From: Prevotellaceae bacterium
Lineage (GTDB): Bacteria; Bacteroidota; Bacteroidia; Bacteroidales; Bacteroidaceae
Assembly: GCA_021204885.1 (NCBI GenBank)
Contig: JAJPYP010000171.1
Coordinates: 1-10,173, forward strand
DNA length: 10,173 bases
Reading direction: 5' to 3'
The notes beneath the pieces were generated by a model that was not told the DNA's origin, searched no databases, and saw only the letters and a program-made list of their open reading frames with translations. Position numbers and translations under genes: made by a program. Below, in pieces: positions 1 through 5,616 of the stretch (position 1 is the first letter of the stretch; every line of letters begins with the position of its first letter).

Positions 1-1301
1 ACCACTACTACTACGACGATTACGCCAATGAGACCAGCATCAACGATGTGGCCGAGCGCTCCTACATCCCGTCACTGAACGCCCTCATCGAGATGGCCAA
101 GAATTCGGGCGGCGCCTTCAAGGTAGGCATCTCCATTTCGGGCGTGGCCTTGGAACAGCTCCAAATCCACGCGCCTGCCGTATTGGACCTCTTGCACCAG
201 TTGAACGATACCGGTTGCTGCGAGTTCCTCGCCGAGCCCTACTCACACGGACTTGCCTCCTTGGCCAACGAGGAGTGCTTCAAGGAAGAGGTTATGCGCC
301 AAAGCGCCAAGATGAAAGAGATATTCGGCCAGACGCCCAAAGTGCTGCGCAACTCCAGCTTGATTTACAGCGACGAGATAGGCGCGATGGCCGCCGACAT
401 GGGCTTCAAGGGCATGCTTACCGAAGGTGCCAAGCACATCATGGGCTGGAAGAGCCCGCACTACCTGTACCACTGCGCCCTCAATCCCAAGTTGAAGCTG
501 CTCGTGCGCGACTACAAGTTCTCCGACGACATCAGCCTGCGCTTCTCCAACGCCGACTGGAACGAATACCCGCTCTTCGCCGACACCTACATCAACTGGA
601 TAAACGCCCTGCCCGAAGACGAGCAAGTAATCAACATCTTCATGGAGCTGTGCGCCTTGGGTATCTACCAGCCGCTCTCCTCCAACATCTTGGAGTTCCT
701 CAAGGCCTTGCCCGCAGCCGCCAAGGAGAAAGGCATCACCTTCTCCTTCCCCTCGGAAGTGTGCACCAAGCTCAAGTCGGTATCACAATTAGACGTGCCT
801 TATCCCACTTCATGGAACGACGAGGAGCGCGACACCAGCTGCTGGTTGGGCAACGTGATGCAGCGCGAGGCGTTCAACAAGCTCTACGGCGTGGCCGAGC
901 GCGTGCACATCTGCGACGACCGCCGCATCAAGCAAGACTGGGACTACCTGCAAGCCAGCAACAACTTCCGCTTCATGACCACCAAAGACAGCGTCATCAA
1001 GCTGAACCGTGGCATCTACGAGTCGCCTTACGATGCCTTCACCAACTACATGAACATCTTGGGCGACTTCATCAAGCGGGTCGATTCCCTCTATCCGGTC
1101 GACATCGACAACGAAGAGCTCAACGCCCTGCTCACCACCATCCGCAACCAAGGCAAGGAGATTGAAGAGTTGCACCACGACTTGGAGAAGGCCCAGAAAG
1201 GCGAGGTAAAGGAAGTGGTGGAGAAAGCGCCCAAGAAAGCCCCCGGCAAGCCCGGAAGGAAACCAAGGAAGAAGGTGGAAGCGCCTGAATCCGTGAAATA
1301 A
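1..1301 (+). CDS. GH57 alpha-amylase-like protein, 5'-partial, probably lacking the catalytic nucleophile
   Basis: The reading frame is open from base 3, so the gene starts before the window; the GTG at 48 is an internal Val codon. 432 residues are visible and probably a few tens of N-terminal residues are missing, including the HQ motif expected in GH57 region 1. Counting from codon 48 as residue 1, region 2 is seen as EPYSH (63-67), region 3 as RNSSLIYSDEIG (101-112) and region 4 as FSDDISLRFS (158-167). In active alpha-amylases of this GH57 branch region 3 reads like NTELIY with Glu as nucleophile; here the aligned residue is Ser104 (codon 357-359). The region 5 segment FMELCALGIYQP (198-209) also departs from the usual DYETFGEH type. 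The Asp pair of region 4 is kept. Residues ~354-384 look like a coiled coil, followed by a Lys/Pro-rich tail (GRKPRKK). Bacteroidales homologues often lie among glycogen/starch genes. The family is secure; polysaccharide binding or regulation rather than hydrolysis is inference. Confidence 0.85.
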   Translation, partial: HYYYDDYANETSINDVAERSYIPSLNALIEMAKNSGGAFKVGISISGVALEQLQIHAPAVLDLLHQLNDTGCCEFLAEPYSHGLASLANEECFKEEVMRQSAKMKEIFGQTPKVLRNSSLIYSDEIGAMAADMGFKGMLTEGAKHIMGWKSPHYLYHCALNPKLKLLVRDYKFSDDISLRFSNADWNEYPLFADTYINWINALPEDEQVINIFMELCALGIYQPLSSNILEFLKALPAAAKEKGITFSFPSEVCTKLKSVSQLDVPYPTSWNDEERDTSCWLGNVMQREAFNKLYGVAERVHICDDRRIKQDWDYLQASNNFRFMTTKDSVIKLNRGIYESPYDAFTNYMNILGDFIKRVDSLYPVDIDNEELNALLTTIRNQGKEIEELHHDLEKAQKGEVKEVVEKAPKKAPGKPGRKPRKKVEAPESVK

Positions 1302-1334
1302 AGAAGAGTAGGGGGTAGATACTTGAATTAAGCA

Positions 1335-1400
1335 CTTCGGAGGCCTTTAGGCCGACCAAGCCTCCCCGAAGGGGATGTGTCTTTCGACACATCCCCTTCG
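1335..1400 (+). terminator. Strong hairpin after the GH57 gene with a competing alternative stem
   Basis: A perfect 15-bp inverted repeat, arms 1367-1381 (cgaaggggatgtgtc) and 1386-1400, encloses a 4-base loop tttc. The segment just before it, cttcggaggc at 1335-1344, can instead pair with gcctccccgaag at 1360-1371, which uses the left end of the first arm, so the two folds exclude each other. A small ggcc/ggcc stem sits at 1342-1353. It begins 33 bases after the GH57 stop codon, so a transcript-end role is plausible. No U-run follows on either strand, so it is not a textbook intrinsic terminator and could be a REP-like repeat. Confidence 0.5.
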
Positions 1401-1595
1401 CTTTCATTACGAATAGGCCTCATAATACTACACACGTGAGTCGACCCAACGGGTCCATCCCTGAACTCCCATGCAAGCCTTTGAGCCACTTCGAAGCACG
1501 AAGATAGAGGCATGCGGGGAACGAGCCTGTCCATCTTCCGCGTATCTTGACAAGACCCCATTTCTTGGGGTGCATGGAATGTGTTTTTTACGACC

Positions 1596-1710
1596 TCATC
1601 AATGCATTCCTTAGGGTCTAACGAATGCATTTGACAAAGTGTAACGAATACTATCCTTTCACCCTAACGAATACTATCCTTAGCACCTAAGGAATACTAT
1701 CGTTAGATTC
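1596..1710. repeat. Five-unit imperfect 23-bp tandem repeat
   Basis: Units start at 1596, 1619, 1642, 1665 and 1688, a constant 23-base period. The two best units (1642, 1665) share the 17-mer taacgaatactatcctt exactly. The fifth reads taaggaatactatcgtt, with C to G changes at unit positions 4 and 15. The fourth-from-last (1619) keeps the first eight bases, and the first (1596) matches at about 15 of 23. The first two units also form a long imperfect hairpin: aatgcattcctta (1601-1613) against taacgaatgcatt (1619-1631), 12 of 13 pairs around gggtc. The arms cctta (1678-1682) and taagg (1688-1692) pair perfectly across the last junction. No function is recognised. Confidence 0.85.
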
Positions 1711-1946
1711 CGCCGATTGGTAAATTTGGAAGATTGCCATACAATCCATCTACCGCCACGACAATATGCTATGATATTCCAAGAAACTGCTGTCAATCTG
1801 ACAAAACCGCCCATTTTGGCGCCCTTTGGACGGGGTTGGAAGCGATTGCGAAATATCAAGACAACATGGCCTAAACGGCAGGAAAGCACCCGCTCTTTGG
1901 GGAAGACAGGACTTGGCCTTCCCCACGAAGCCGATTTGTAAAGTAC

Positions 1947-1960
1947 CGGGGCAATCCCCG
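1947..1960 (-). terminator. Weak terminator-like hairpin after the GNAT gene
   Basis: A 5-bp GC stem, cgggg (1947-1951) with ccccg (1956-1960) around a 4-base loop, lies 6 bases after the GNAT stop codon on the minus strand. It is followed by the weakly T-rich tactttac. It could end the minus-strand operon, but stem and tail are both short. Confidence 0.3.
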
Positions 1961-1976
1961 TTCATTCATTCATTCA
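1961..1976. repeat. TTCA tetranucleotide repeat (four copies) spanning the GNAT stop codon
   Basis: Four exact copies of ttca on the plus strand read (tgaa)4 on the minus strand. The GNAT stop codon (1966-1968) lies inside the run, so a change in copy number would not move the first in-frame stop very far but could alter the last residue or two. Simple 4-bp repeats are prone to replication slippage. Confidence 0.8.
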
Positions 1977-3015
1977 GCATCAAGCTCATGTAGGGTTGAA
2001 GCGGGGCGAAGAGGCGACAGGTGAGCTCGGCCGGGCCGATGGTGGGGACATCTGCTTGGTGGAGTTGCCCGGGACGGAACCGGCAGGTGCCGCGTTCCAA
2101 GATGTACAGGCCGGTGTTGGCGGTTACCTCGTTATCGACAAGGTAGAAGGTTCGCGTGGTTTCCGCGTGGGCGGCGGCGTGGCGTTGCACGATGGGAAGG
2201 GCGCGGACGATGCGGGCCATGCCAAGGCGCAGGCAAGGGGCATCGGGTCGGGGCGGGGTCTCCACCGAGAGGGAGTTGACTCCGCGTTCTTGGCAGATGG
2301 CGTCGAGCAAGCAGGTTTCGAGGGCATCGCTGTCGGCAAGAAGCTCGCCTACGGTAAGGCCGTCGGTTTCAGTGGGAAAGACTACGGCCAAGGCGACGGC
2401 TTTCCCATTCCCGTCGCCGCACAGTGTATAGACCGCGCCGCCGAAGAGTCGCAGGTTGGCTATTACCACGTGCAAGTCTTCTTCGGTGTGGAGGATGCAG
2501 CAGGGGCGTTCCATTTGCTTGCGGGTGAGGTAACGGTAGAGGGCGGGGCTGTATTGGTCGGTGTGGGCCACGTGGAGGCCGTGCGTAAGGGGCGCGGGGT
2601 GCCGGCCGGCTATGTGCAGGCGGCGGGTGATGTGGAACACGGGGGCGTAGCCGGAGCGGGCGTAGTAGTCGAAGAGCCATGGCTCGGCGGGTATCAGGAA
2701 GGAGAGGTCTACGCCCTTCTCGTAGGAGTGCTGGAAGGATTGCTTCAGGAGCTCCCGCATCAGCCCGTGCCGGCGACGGTCGGGGTGGGTACAGGCTCCC
2801 GATACGTAGTCGGCTTTCAACATCGTGCCATGGAAGGTGAGGGCGTAGGGAAGCAGTTGCAGGGCGCAGACTACATGGCCGTCCTCTTGCAGGCAGAGGT
2901 TGATGTCGTCGCTGTAGCGCAGGTGGAAGTAGAGGTCGGTGAAGGCGTCGCCGTCTGTAAAGCACCGTTTCCAGAGTGCCTTGACTTGCTCGCGCAGGCT
3001 GTCGTTCCCGTTCAT
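1966..3015 (-). CDS. GNAT-family N-acetyltransferase, Eis-like
   Basis: 349 residues. The N-terminal part (about 5-130) has a GNAT fold signature: a first strand with LCLQEDGHVVCALQLLP (40-56), then YVSGACTHPDRRRHGLMREL (70-89), where V71 to R80RRHG84 forms the acetyl-CoA pyrophosphate-binding loop, and the late GNAT motif LFDYYARSGYAPVF (114-127). The remaining ~220 residues resemble the long C-terminal extension of Eis-type acetyltransferases (second GNAT-like and sterol-carrier-like parts), so an Eis/PF13527-type assignment is favoured over a simple one-domain GNAT. No signal peptide or membrane segment is seen, so it is cytosolic. The acceptor is unknown. ATG at 3013-3015 lies 8 bases after the stop codon of the DUF2156 gene, with an A-rich leader and the same strand, so both are probably one transcript. 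Confidence 0.85.
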   Translation of the reverse strand: MNGNDSLREQVKALWKRCFTDGDAFTDLYFHLRYSDDINLCLQEDGHVVCALQLLPYALTFHGTMLKADYVSGACTHPDRRRHGLMRELLKQSFQHSYEKGVDLSFLIPAEPWLFDYYARSGYAPVFHITRRLHIAGRHPAPLTHGLHVAHTDQYSPALYRYLTRKQMERPCCILHTEEDLHVVIANLRLFGGAVYTLCGDGNGKAVALAVVFPTETDGLTVGELLADSDALETCLLDAICQERGVNSLSVETPPRPDAPCLRLGMARIVRALPIVQRHAAAHAETTRTFYLVDNEVTANTGLYILERGTCRFRPGQLHQADVPTIGPAELTCRLFAPLQPYMSLMLNE

Positions 3016-3023
3016 CTTTTGTT

Positions 3024-3965
3024 TTATTCTGCCTCCATGCGGAAATCGGCGGCGGCGATGGGGTCTGCTTGGCTTTCGTCTTTAAGCCGTGCCACGTATT
3101 TCTCCAACAGGCGGGCGGGCTGGTAGGAGAGCTTGGCCTTGCGCAGGCCTTCGATGCCGAGGTCTTCTTCGCGGTTCATATAAATATAGCGGTCAGGCAC
3201 GTGGTTGGAGAACTCGCGGTTAATCATGGCGTAGGCACCGTCGATGGCGGTGTCTGCCTTCTCCACGTGTACGTCGAAGGTGTCGTGGTTGATGGGCGAG
3301 CCGAAGGTGAAGGCCACGATGCGTCCCTCTACATGCAGGATGCCGCCCATAAGCCCTAACTCGTCGAAGTGCCCCAGGGCGTACTCCAAGGCGCGGCGCT
3401 CGTTGCCGGTACCCTCTTGTTGGTCGCAGTTGTTGGCCTTGCACCACTCGGCTTCCAACTCGAGGCATTCGGGAATGCGCTCCGGTGTGATGGGGGTGTA
3501 CTCATACCTGTACGTGCGCTTGAACTTGTTCACATGGTTGCGCTTGGGTTGCAGCTTCTTGCCGGCCAAGGTGGCCAGGTCGGCACGCAGGTAAACGTAG
3601 TCGGCCAAGTCGCGGTCGGTGGTGAAGGTGAACCGTCCGGGCAGCAACGCTTCTATCTTGGGAATCACTTCGCTGCAGATGCCCGACATGATGAAGGGCA
3701 CGCCTTGCTCGCGGGCATCGGTCATAAGGAGTTCTATCATGCGGCGCAAATCGCCCTCGCCCAAGGGCAGCATGTAGGTGGGCATGCCGTGTACTTGGTA
3801 CTTGACAAGCAGGAAGCCCTCATGGATGGCATATCGGGAGCCGAAGAGGAAACGCCAGCTGCACATGTTGGCGAACGAGTAGTCGCAGCTTCTTCGGGGG
3901 CTGCATAGCGTGAAGGCGGTGATGGCCTCGCGGTCGGCGGGTGTGATGTCTTTGAATGGAATCAT
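3024..3965 (-). CDS. DUF2156 (LPG-synthase C-terminal-like) protein, soluble
   Basis: 313 residues starting with MIPFKDITPADREAI at ATG 3963-3965. An upstream in-frame ATG at 4265 would run through the queC remnant and the promoter, and adds 100 residues of non-homologous low-quality sequence, so it is rejected. Family features are the N-terminal FANMCSWRFLFG (31-42), the basic stretch KRNHVNKFKRTY (141-152), AFTFGSPINHDTFDVHVEKAD (218-238), AYAMINREF (244-252) and the C-terminal YINxEEDLGxxGLRKAKxSYxP-type motif (261-283). This is the double-GNAT-like domain found at the C-terminus of MprF phosphatidylglycerol lysyltransferase, which transfers aminoacyl groups from tRNA to lipid. MprF's membrane-spanning flippase half is absent and no transmembrane helix is seen, so substrate and location are unknown. 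It sits first in an operon with a GNAT protein, consistent with an acyl or aminoacyl transfer role (inference). Confidence 0.87.
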   Translation of the reverse strand: MIPFKDITPADREAITAFTLCSPRRSCDYSFANMCSWRFLFGSRYAIHEGFLLVKYQVHGMPTYMLPLGEGDLRRMIELLMTDAREQGVPFIMSGICSEVIPKIEALLPGRFTFTTDRDLADYVYLRADLATLAGKKLQPKRNHVNKFKRTYRYEYTPITPERIPECLELEAEWCKANNCDQQEGTGNERRALEYALGHFDELGLMGGILHVEGRIVAFTFGSPINHDTFDVHVEKADTAIDGAYAMINREFSNHVPDRYIYMNREEDLGIEGLRKAKLSYQPARLLEKYVARLKDESQADPIAAADFRMEAE

Positions 3966-3997
3966 ACGAAATCTTTCAGGGTTTGGTTTAGCGGGGG

Positions 3998-4005
3998 CAA
4001 AGGTA
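3998..4005 (-). promoter_or_regulatory. Bacteroidetes -7 box upstream of the DUF2156-GNAT operon
   Basis: The minus strand reads TACCTTTG followed by C, a match to TAnnTTTGC, ending 33 bases before the ATG at 3965. This leaves a leader of roughly 25 bases. No clear TTTG -33 box is seen at the usual spacing, so the assignment rests on the -7 element and position. This site lies directly beyond the end of the queC remnant. Confidence 0.55.
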
Positions 4006-4068
4006 GTGATTTGGCGTGAGACGTGCTTGTGGGGTGAAGGGCTGTAATAGTTAAATAACGTGAGATGG

Positions 4069-4395
4069 CTATAAATAAGCGGCGATGGCCAGCATGATGC
4101 CGTTGCGGAAAGGCACCACGGTGGCCGCCATGTTCTCATCGGCATAGTGGCCTTCGGGAATGGCGTCGGCACCCTGCAATAGGGCCGACTTGAAGTATCG
4201 GTGCATGAAGGCCAAGGGGATGACAAGGTGCTTGATGCCCAACGCGGCACAGTGGTACTTGGCACAAGCTATCTCGCGCCGGTTGTGGTTGCTGCCGTAG
4301 TCGAAGGTGACGGCCAAGGCTATCTCGGCCTGCTTGTCGTGCAGCAGGGTGACGGAGTCCATGCCTCCTGAAACGATGATGACTGCTTTGCTCAT
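4069..4395 (-). pseudogene. queC: queC remnant: N-terminal half of 7-cyano-7-deazaguanine synthase
   Basis: The ORF encodes 108 residues, while QueC is normally about 220. QueC converts 7-carboxy-7-deazaguanine to preQ0 with ATP and ammonia in queuosine biosynthesis. The start MSKAVIIVSGGMDSVTLL carries the PP-loop SGGMDS (9-14). FDYGSNHNRREI (31-42) and VVPFRNGIML (93-102) are also typical. After AIAA the frame ends YL-stop. The second half, with the NHxGDHxxYPDCR-type segment and the Cys-rich zinc site, is missing: none of the three minus-strand frames of 3966-4068 continues it, and that sequence is AT-rich and holds the next gene's promoter. A deletion with a junction near 4072-4080 explains this better than a frameshift. 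A functional short protein is unlikely because the zinc-binding half is absent. Confidence 0.82.
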
Positions 4396-4414
4396 GGGTT
4401 TTCTATGAAAGGGA

Positions 4415-4429
4415 TGCGCGGCAAGCGCA
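4415..4429 (-). other. Small hairpin in the presumed 5' leader of the queC remnant
   Basis: A 5-bp perfect inverted repeat, tgcgc (4415-4419) and gcgca (4425-4429), has a 5-base loop and lies 20 bases before the queC start. A separate 6-bp inverted repeat gccggt/accggc at 4432-4437 and 4462-4467 flanks the T-rich stretch upstream. No preQ1 riboswitch core was recognised. Confidence 0.3.
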
Positions 4430-4466
4430 CCGCCGGTTTAGATTTTTTATATGATTGTTTGACCGG

Positions 4467-4474
4467 CAAAGGTA
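4467..4474 (-). promoter_or_regulatory. -7 box, probable promoter of the queC remnant
   Basis: The minus strand reads TACCTTTG then C, a TAnnTTTGC match 71 bases upstream of the queC ATG. The -33 region is not convincing. It lies 43 bases from a back-to-back copy on the plus strand that serves pta, which makes this a divergent promoter region. Confidence 0.5.
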
Positions 4475-4516
4475 AAGAATGGCGCTCAATCTGCATCGCT
4501 TTAAGATAAAATTGTT

Positions 4517-4524
4517 TACCTTTG
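4517..4524 (+). promoter_or_regulatory. -7 box of the pta-ackA operon
   Basis: TACCTTTG followed by C matches the Bacteroidetes TAnnTTTGC consensus, 49 bases before the pta ATG. A start point near 4531 would give a leader of about 43 A/T-rich bases. No good TTTG at 19-21 bases upstream, only a T-rich ttta at 4500-4503 closer in. Confidence 0.6.
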
Positions 4525-4573
4525 CCAGCGTGATACCGGGATAATCTTACTATTAACTCTATAAATTAACACT

Positions 4574-5587
4574 ATGCAGGGATTAATTAATGAAATCGTT
4601 GGGCGTGCGAAAGCGAACCGCCAACGCATTGTTCTTCCCGAAGGAACGGAAGAACGCACCTTGAAAGCCGCCAACCAAGCATTGGCGGATGGCGTGGCTG
4701 ACCTTATCTTATTAGGTAACCCCGCCGAAATTAACGAGTGTGCCAAGAAATGGGGCTTGGAGAACATCGGCATGGCCACCATCATCGACCCCGAGAACCA
4801 TCCTAAGAAAGAGGAGTATGCACAGCTGCTGTGCGAGTTGCGCAAGAAAAAGGGCATGACCATTGAAGAGGCCCGCAAGTTGGTGCTCGACCCGCTCTAT
4901 TTAGGTTGCCTCATGATCAAGAGCGGCGATGCCGACGGCCAGTTGGCAGGTGCCCGCAATACCACCGGCAACGTGCTGCGTCCGGCATTGCAGATTATCA
5001 AGACCGCTCCGGGCATCACGTGCGTGTCGGGTGCCATGTTGCTCTTGACGCAGGCTCCGGAGTATGGCAAGGACGGCGTGTTGGTAATGGGCGACGTGGC
5101 CGTTACACCGATGCCCGATGCCGCCCAGCTGGCCCAGATTGCCGTCTGCACCGCCCGCACCGCCCAAGCGGTAGCCGGCCTTGACCCGAAGGTGGCCTTG
5201 CTGAGCTTCTCCACGAAAGGCTCTGCCAGCCATGAGGTGGTGGACAAGGTGGTGGAGGCCGTGAAGCTGGCACAACAGATGGCTCCCGAAATCCCCATCG
5301 ACGGGGAGTTGCAGGCCGATGCCGCCTTGGTACCCAAGGTAGGTGCCAGCAAGGCGCCGGGTTCGGCCATCGCGGGACATGCCAACGTATTGGTGGCTCC
5401 CAACTTGGAAGTGGGCAACATCGCCTACAAGTTGGTACAACGCTTGGGCCATGCCGAGGCCATCGGCCCGGTACTGCAAGGTATCGCCCGTCCGGTCAAC
5501 GACCTGTCGCGCGGCTGCTCGGTAGAGGATGTTTACCACATGATCGCCATCACGGCCAACCAAGCGATTGCCGCCAAGAAGGCTTGA
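4574..5587 (+). CDS. pta: Phosphate acetyltransferase
   Basis: 337 residues, the short single-domain form of Pta, without the N-terminal DRTGG/P-loop extension of the E. coli enzyme. It interconverts acetyl-CoA plus phosphate with acetyl phosphate plus CoA in the cytosol. Family motifs are RIVLPEGTEERTLKAA (18-33), SGDADGQLAGA (117-127) in the substrate cleft, VSGAMLLL (151-158), GDVAVTPMPDAAQLAQIA (173-190), and the C-terminal GHANVLVAPNLEVGNIAYKLVQRLG (268-292) followed by GIARPVNDLSRGCS (303-316), which holds the conserved Ser-Arg pair. The ATG follows an A-rich leader (ataaattaacact) typical of Bacteroidales translation starts. It is followed 29 bases later by ackA on the same strand, so the two are co-transcribed. 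The length and all motifs are intact, and the reading is secure. Confidence 0.97.
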   Translation: MQGLINEIVGRAKANRQRIVLPEGTEERTLKAANQALADGVADLILLGNPAEINECAKKWGLENIGMATIIDPENHPKKEEYAQLLCELRKKKGMTIEEARKLVLDPLYLGCLMIKSGDADGQLAGARNTTGNVLRPALQIIKTAPGITCVSGAMLLLTQAPEYGKDGVLVMGDVAVTPMPDAAQLAQIAVCTARTAQAVAGLDPKVALLSFSTKGSASHEVVDKVVEAVKLAQQMAPEIPIDGELQADAALVPKVGASKAPGSAIAGHANVLVAPNLEVGNIAYKLVQRLGHAEAIGPVLQGIARPVNDLSRGCSVEDVYHMIAITANQAIAAKKA

Positions 5588-5616
5588 TACACGACGTTTA
5601 AACCGGAGATAGCGAC

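Larger units (their letters stand above)
1302..1965. other. 664-bp gene-free gap between convergent genes, rich in inverted repeats
   Basis: The flanking genes both end here, so no promoter for them is expected. No ORF in the gap has recognisable protein motifs or good coding character. The first half carries a series of small stem-loops beyond those listed separately: gaccc/gggtc at 1443-1455, cttcg/cgaag at 1489-1503 and acccca/tggggt at 1555-1571, the last followed 12 bases later by a run of six T. The second half (1711-1965) has an 8-bp stem tggggaag/cttcccca at 1898-1905 and 1918-1925. This density of inverted repeats suggests an intergenic repeat element or a structured RNA rather than random spacer. 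Which of these it is cannot be settled from one copy. Confidence 0.5.

Noticed and set aside
1367..1400. Palindrome as the end of an insertion sequence
   Set aside because: No matching inverted copy elsewhere in the window, no transposase, and no flanking target duplication seen.
1328..1630. 100-codon minus-strand ORF in the convergent gap
   Set aside because: Its start lies inside the tandem repeat and it reads through the hairpins. It has no recognisable motif, no good promoter or ribosome site, and a composition dictated by the inverted repeats.
1596..1710. 23-bp repeats as a CRISPR array
   Set aside because: The conserved core is 17 bases with only 6-base gaps, units diverge, and no cas genes are nearby.
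1717..1941. 74-codon plus-strand ORF in the gap
   Set aside because: Short, with no family motif and no upstream signals. It overlaps other equally poor minus-strand ORFs.
1750..1965. 71-codon minus-strand ORF whose ATG directly follows the GNAT stop codon
   Set aside because: The overlap-like arrangement comes from the TGAA repeat. The protein has no motif and crosses the terminator-like hairpin.
1996..3126. 376-codon plus-strand ORF opposite the GNAT gene
   Set aside because: A frame shadow of GC-rich coding sequence. It is low-complexity Gly/Val-rich with no motifs, while the minus strand holds a recognisable family.
3966..4265. 100-residue N-terminal extension of the DUF2156 gene
   Set aside because: It is an off-frame reading of the queC remnant and of the promoter region. 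The family's usual start MIPFKDI is at 3965.
4396..4462. preQ1 riboswitch ahead of the queC remnant
   Set aside because: Only a 5-bp hairpin is visible. The C-rich loop and A-rich tail arrangement of known preQ1 classes was not found.
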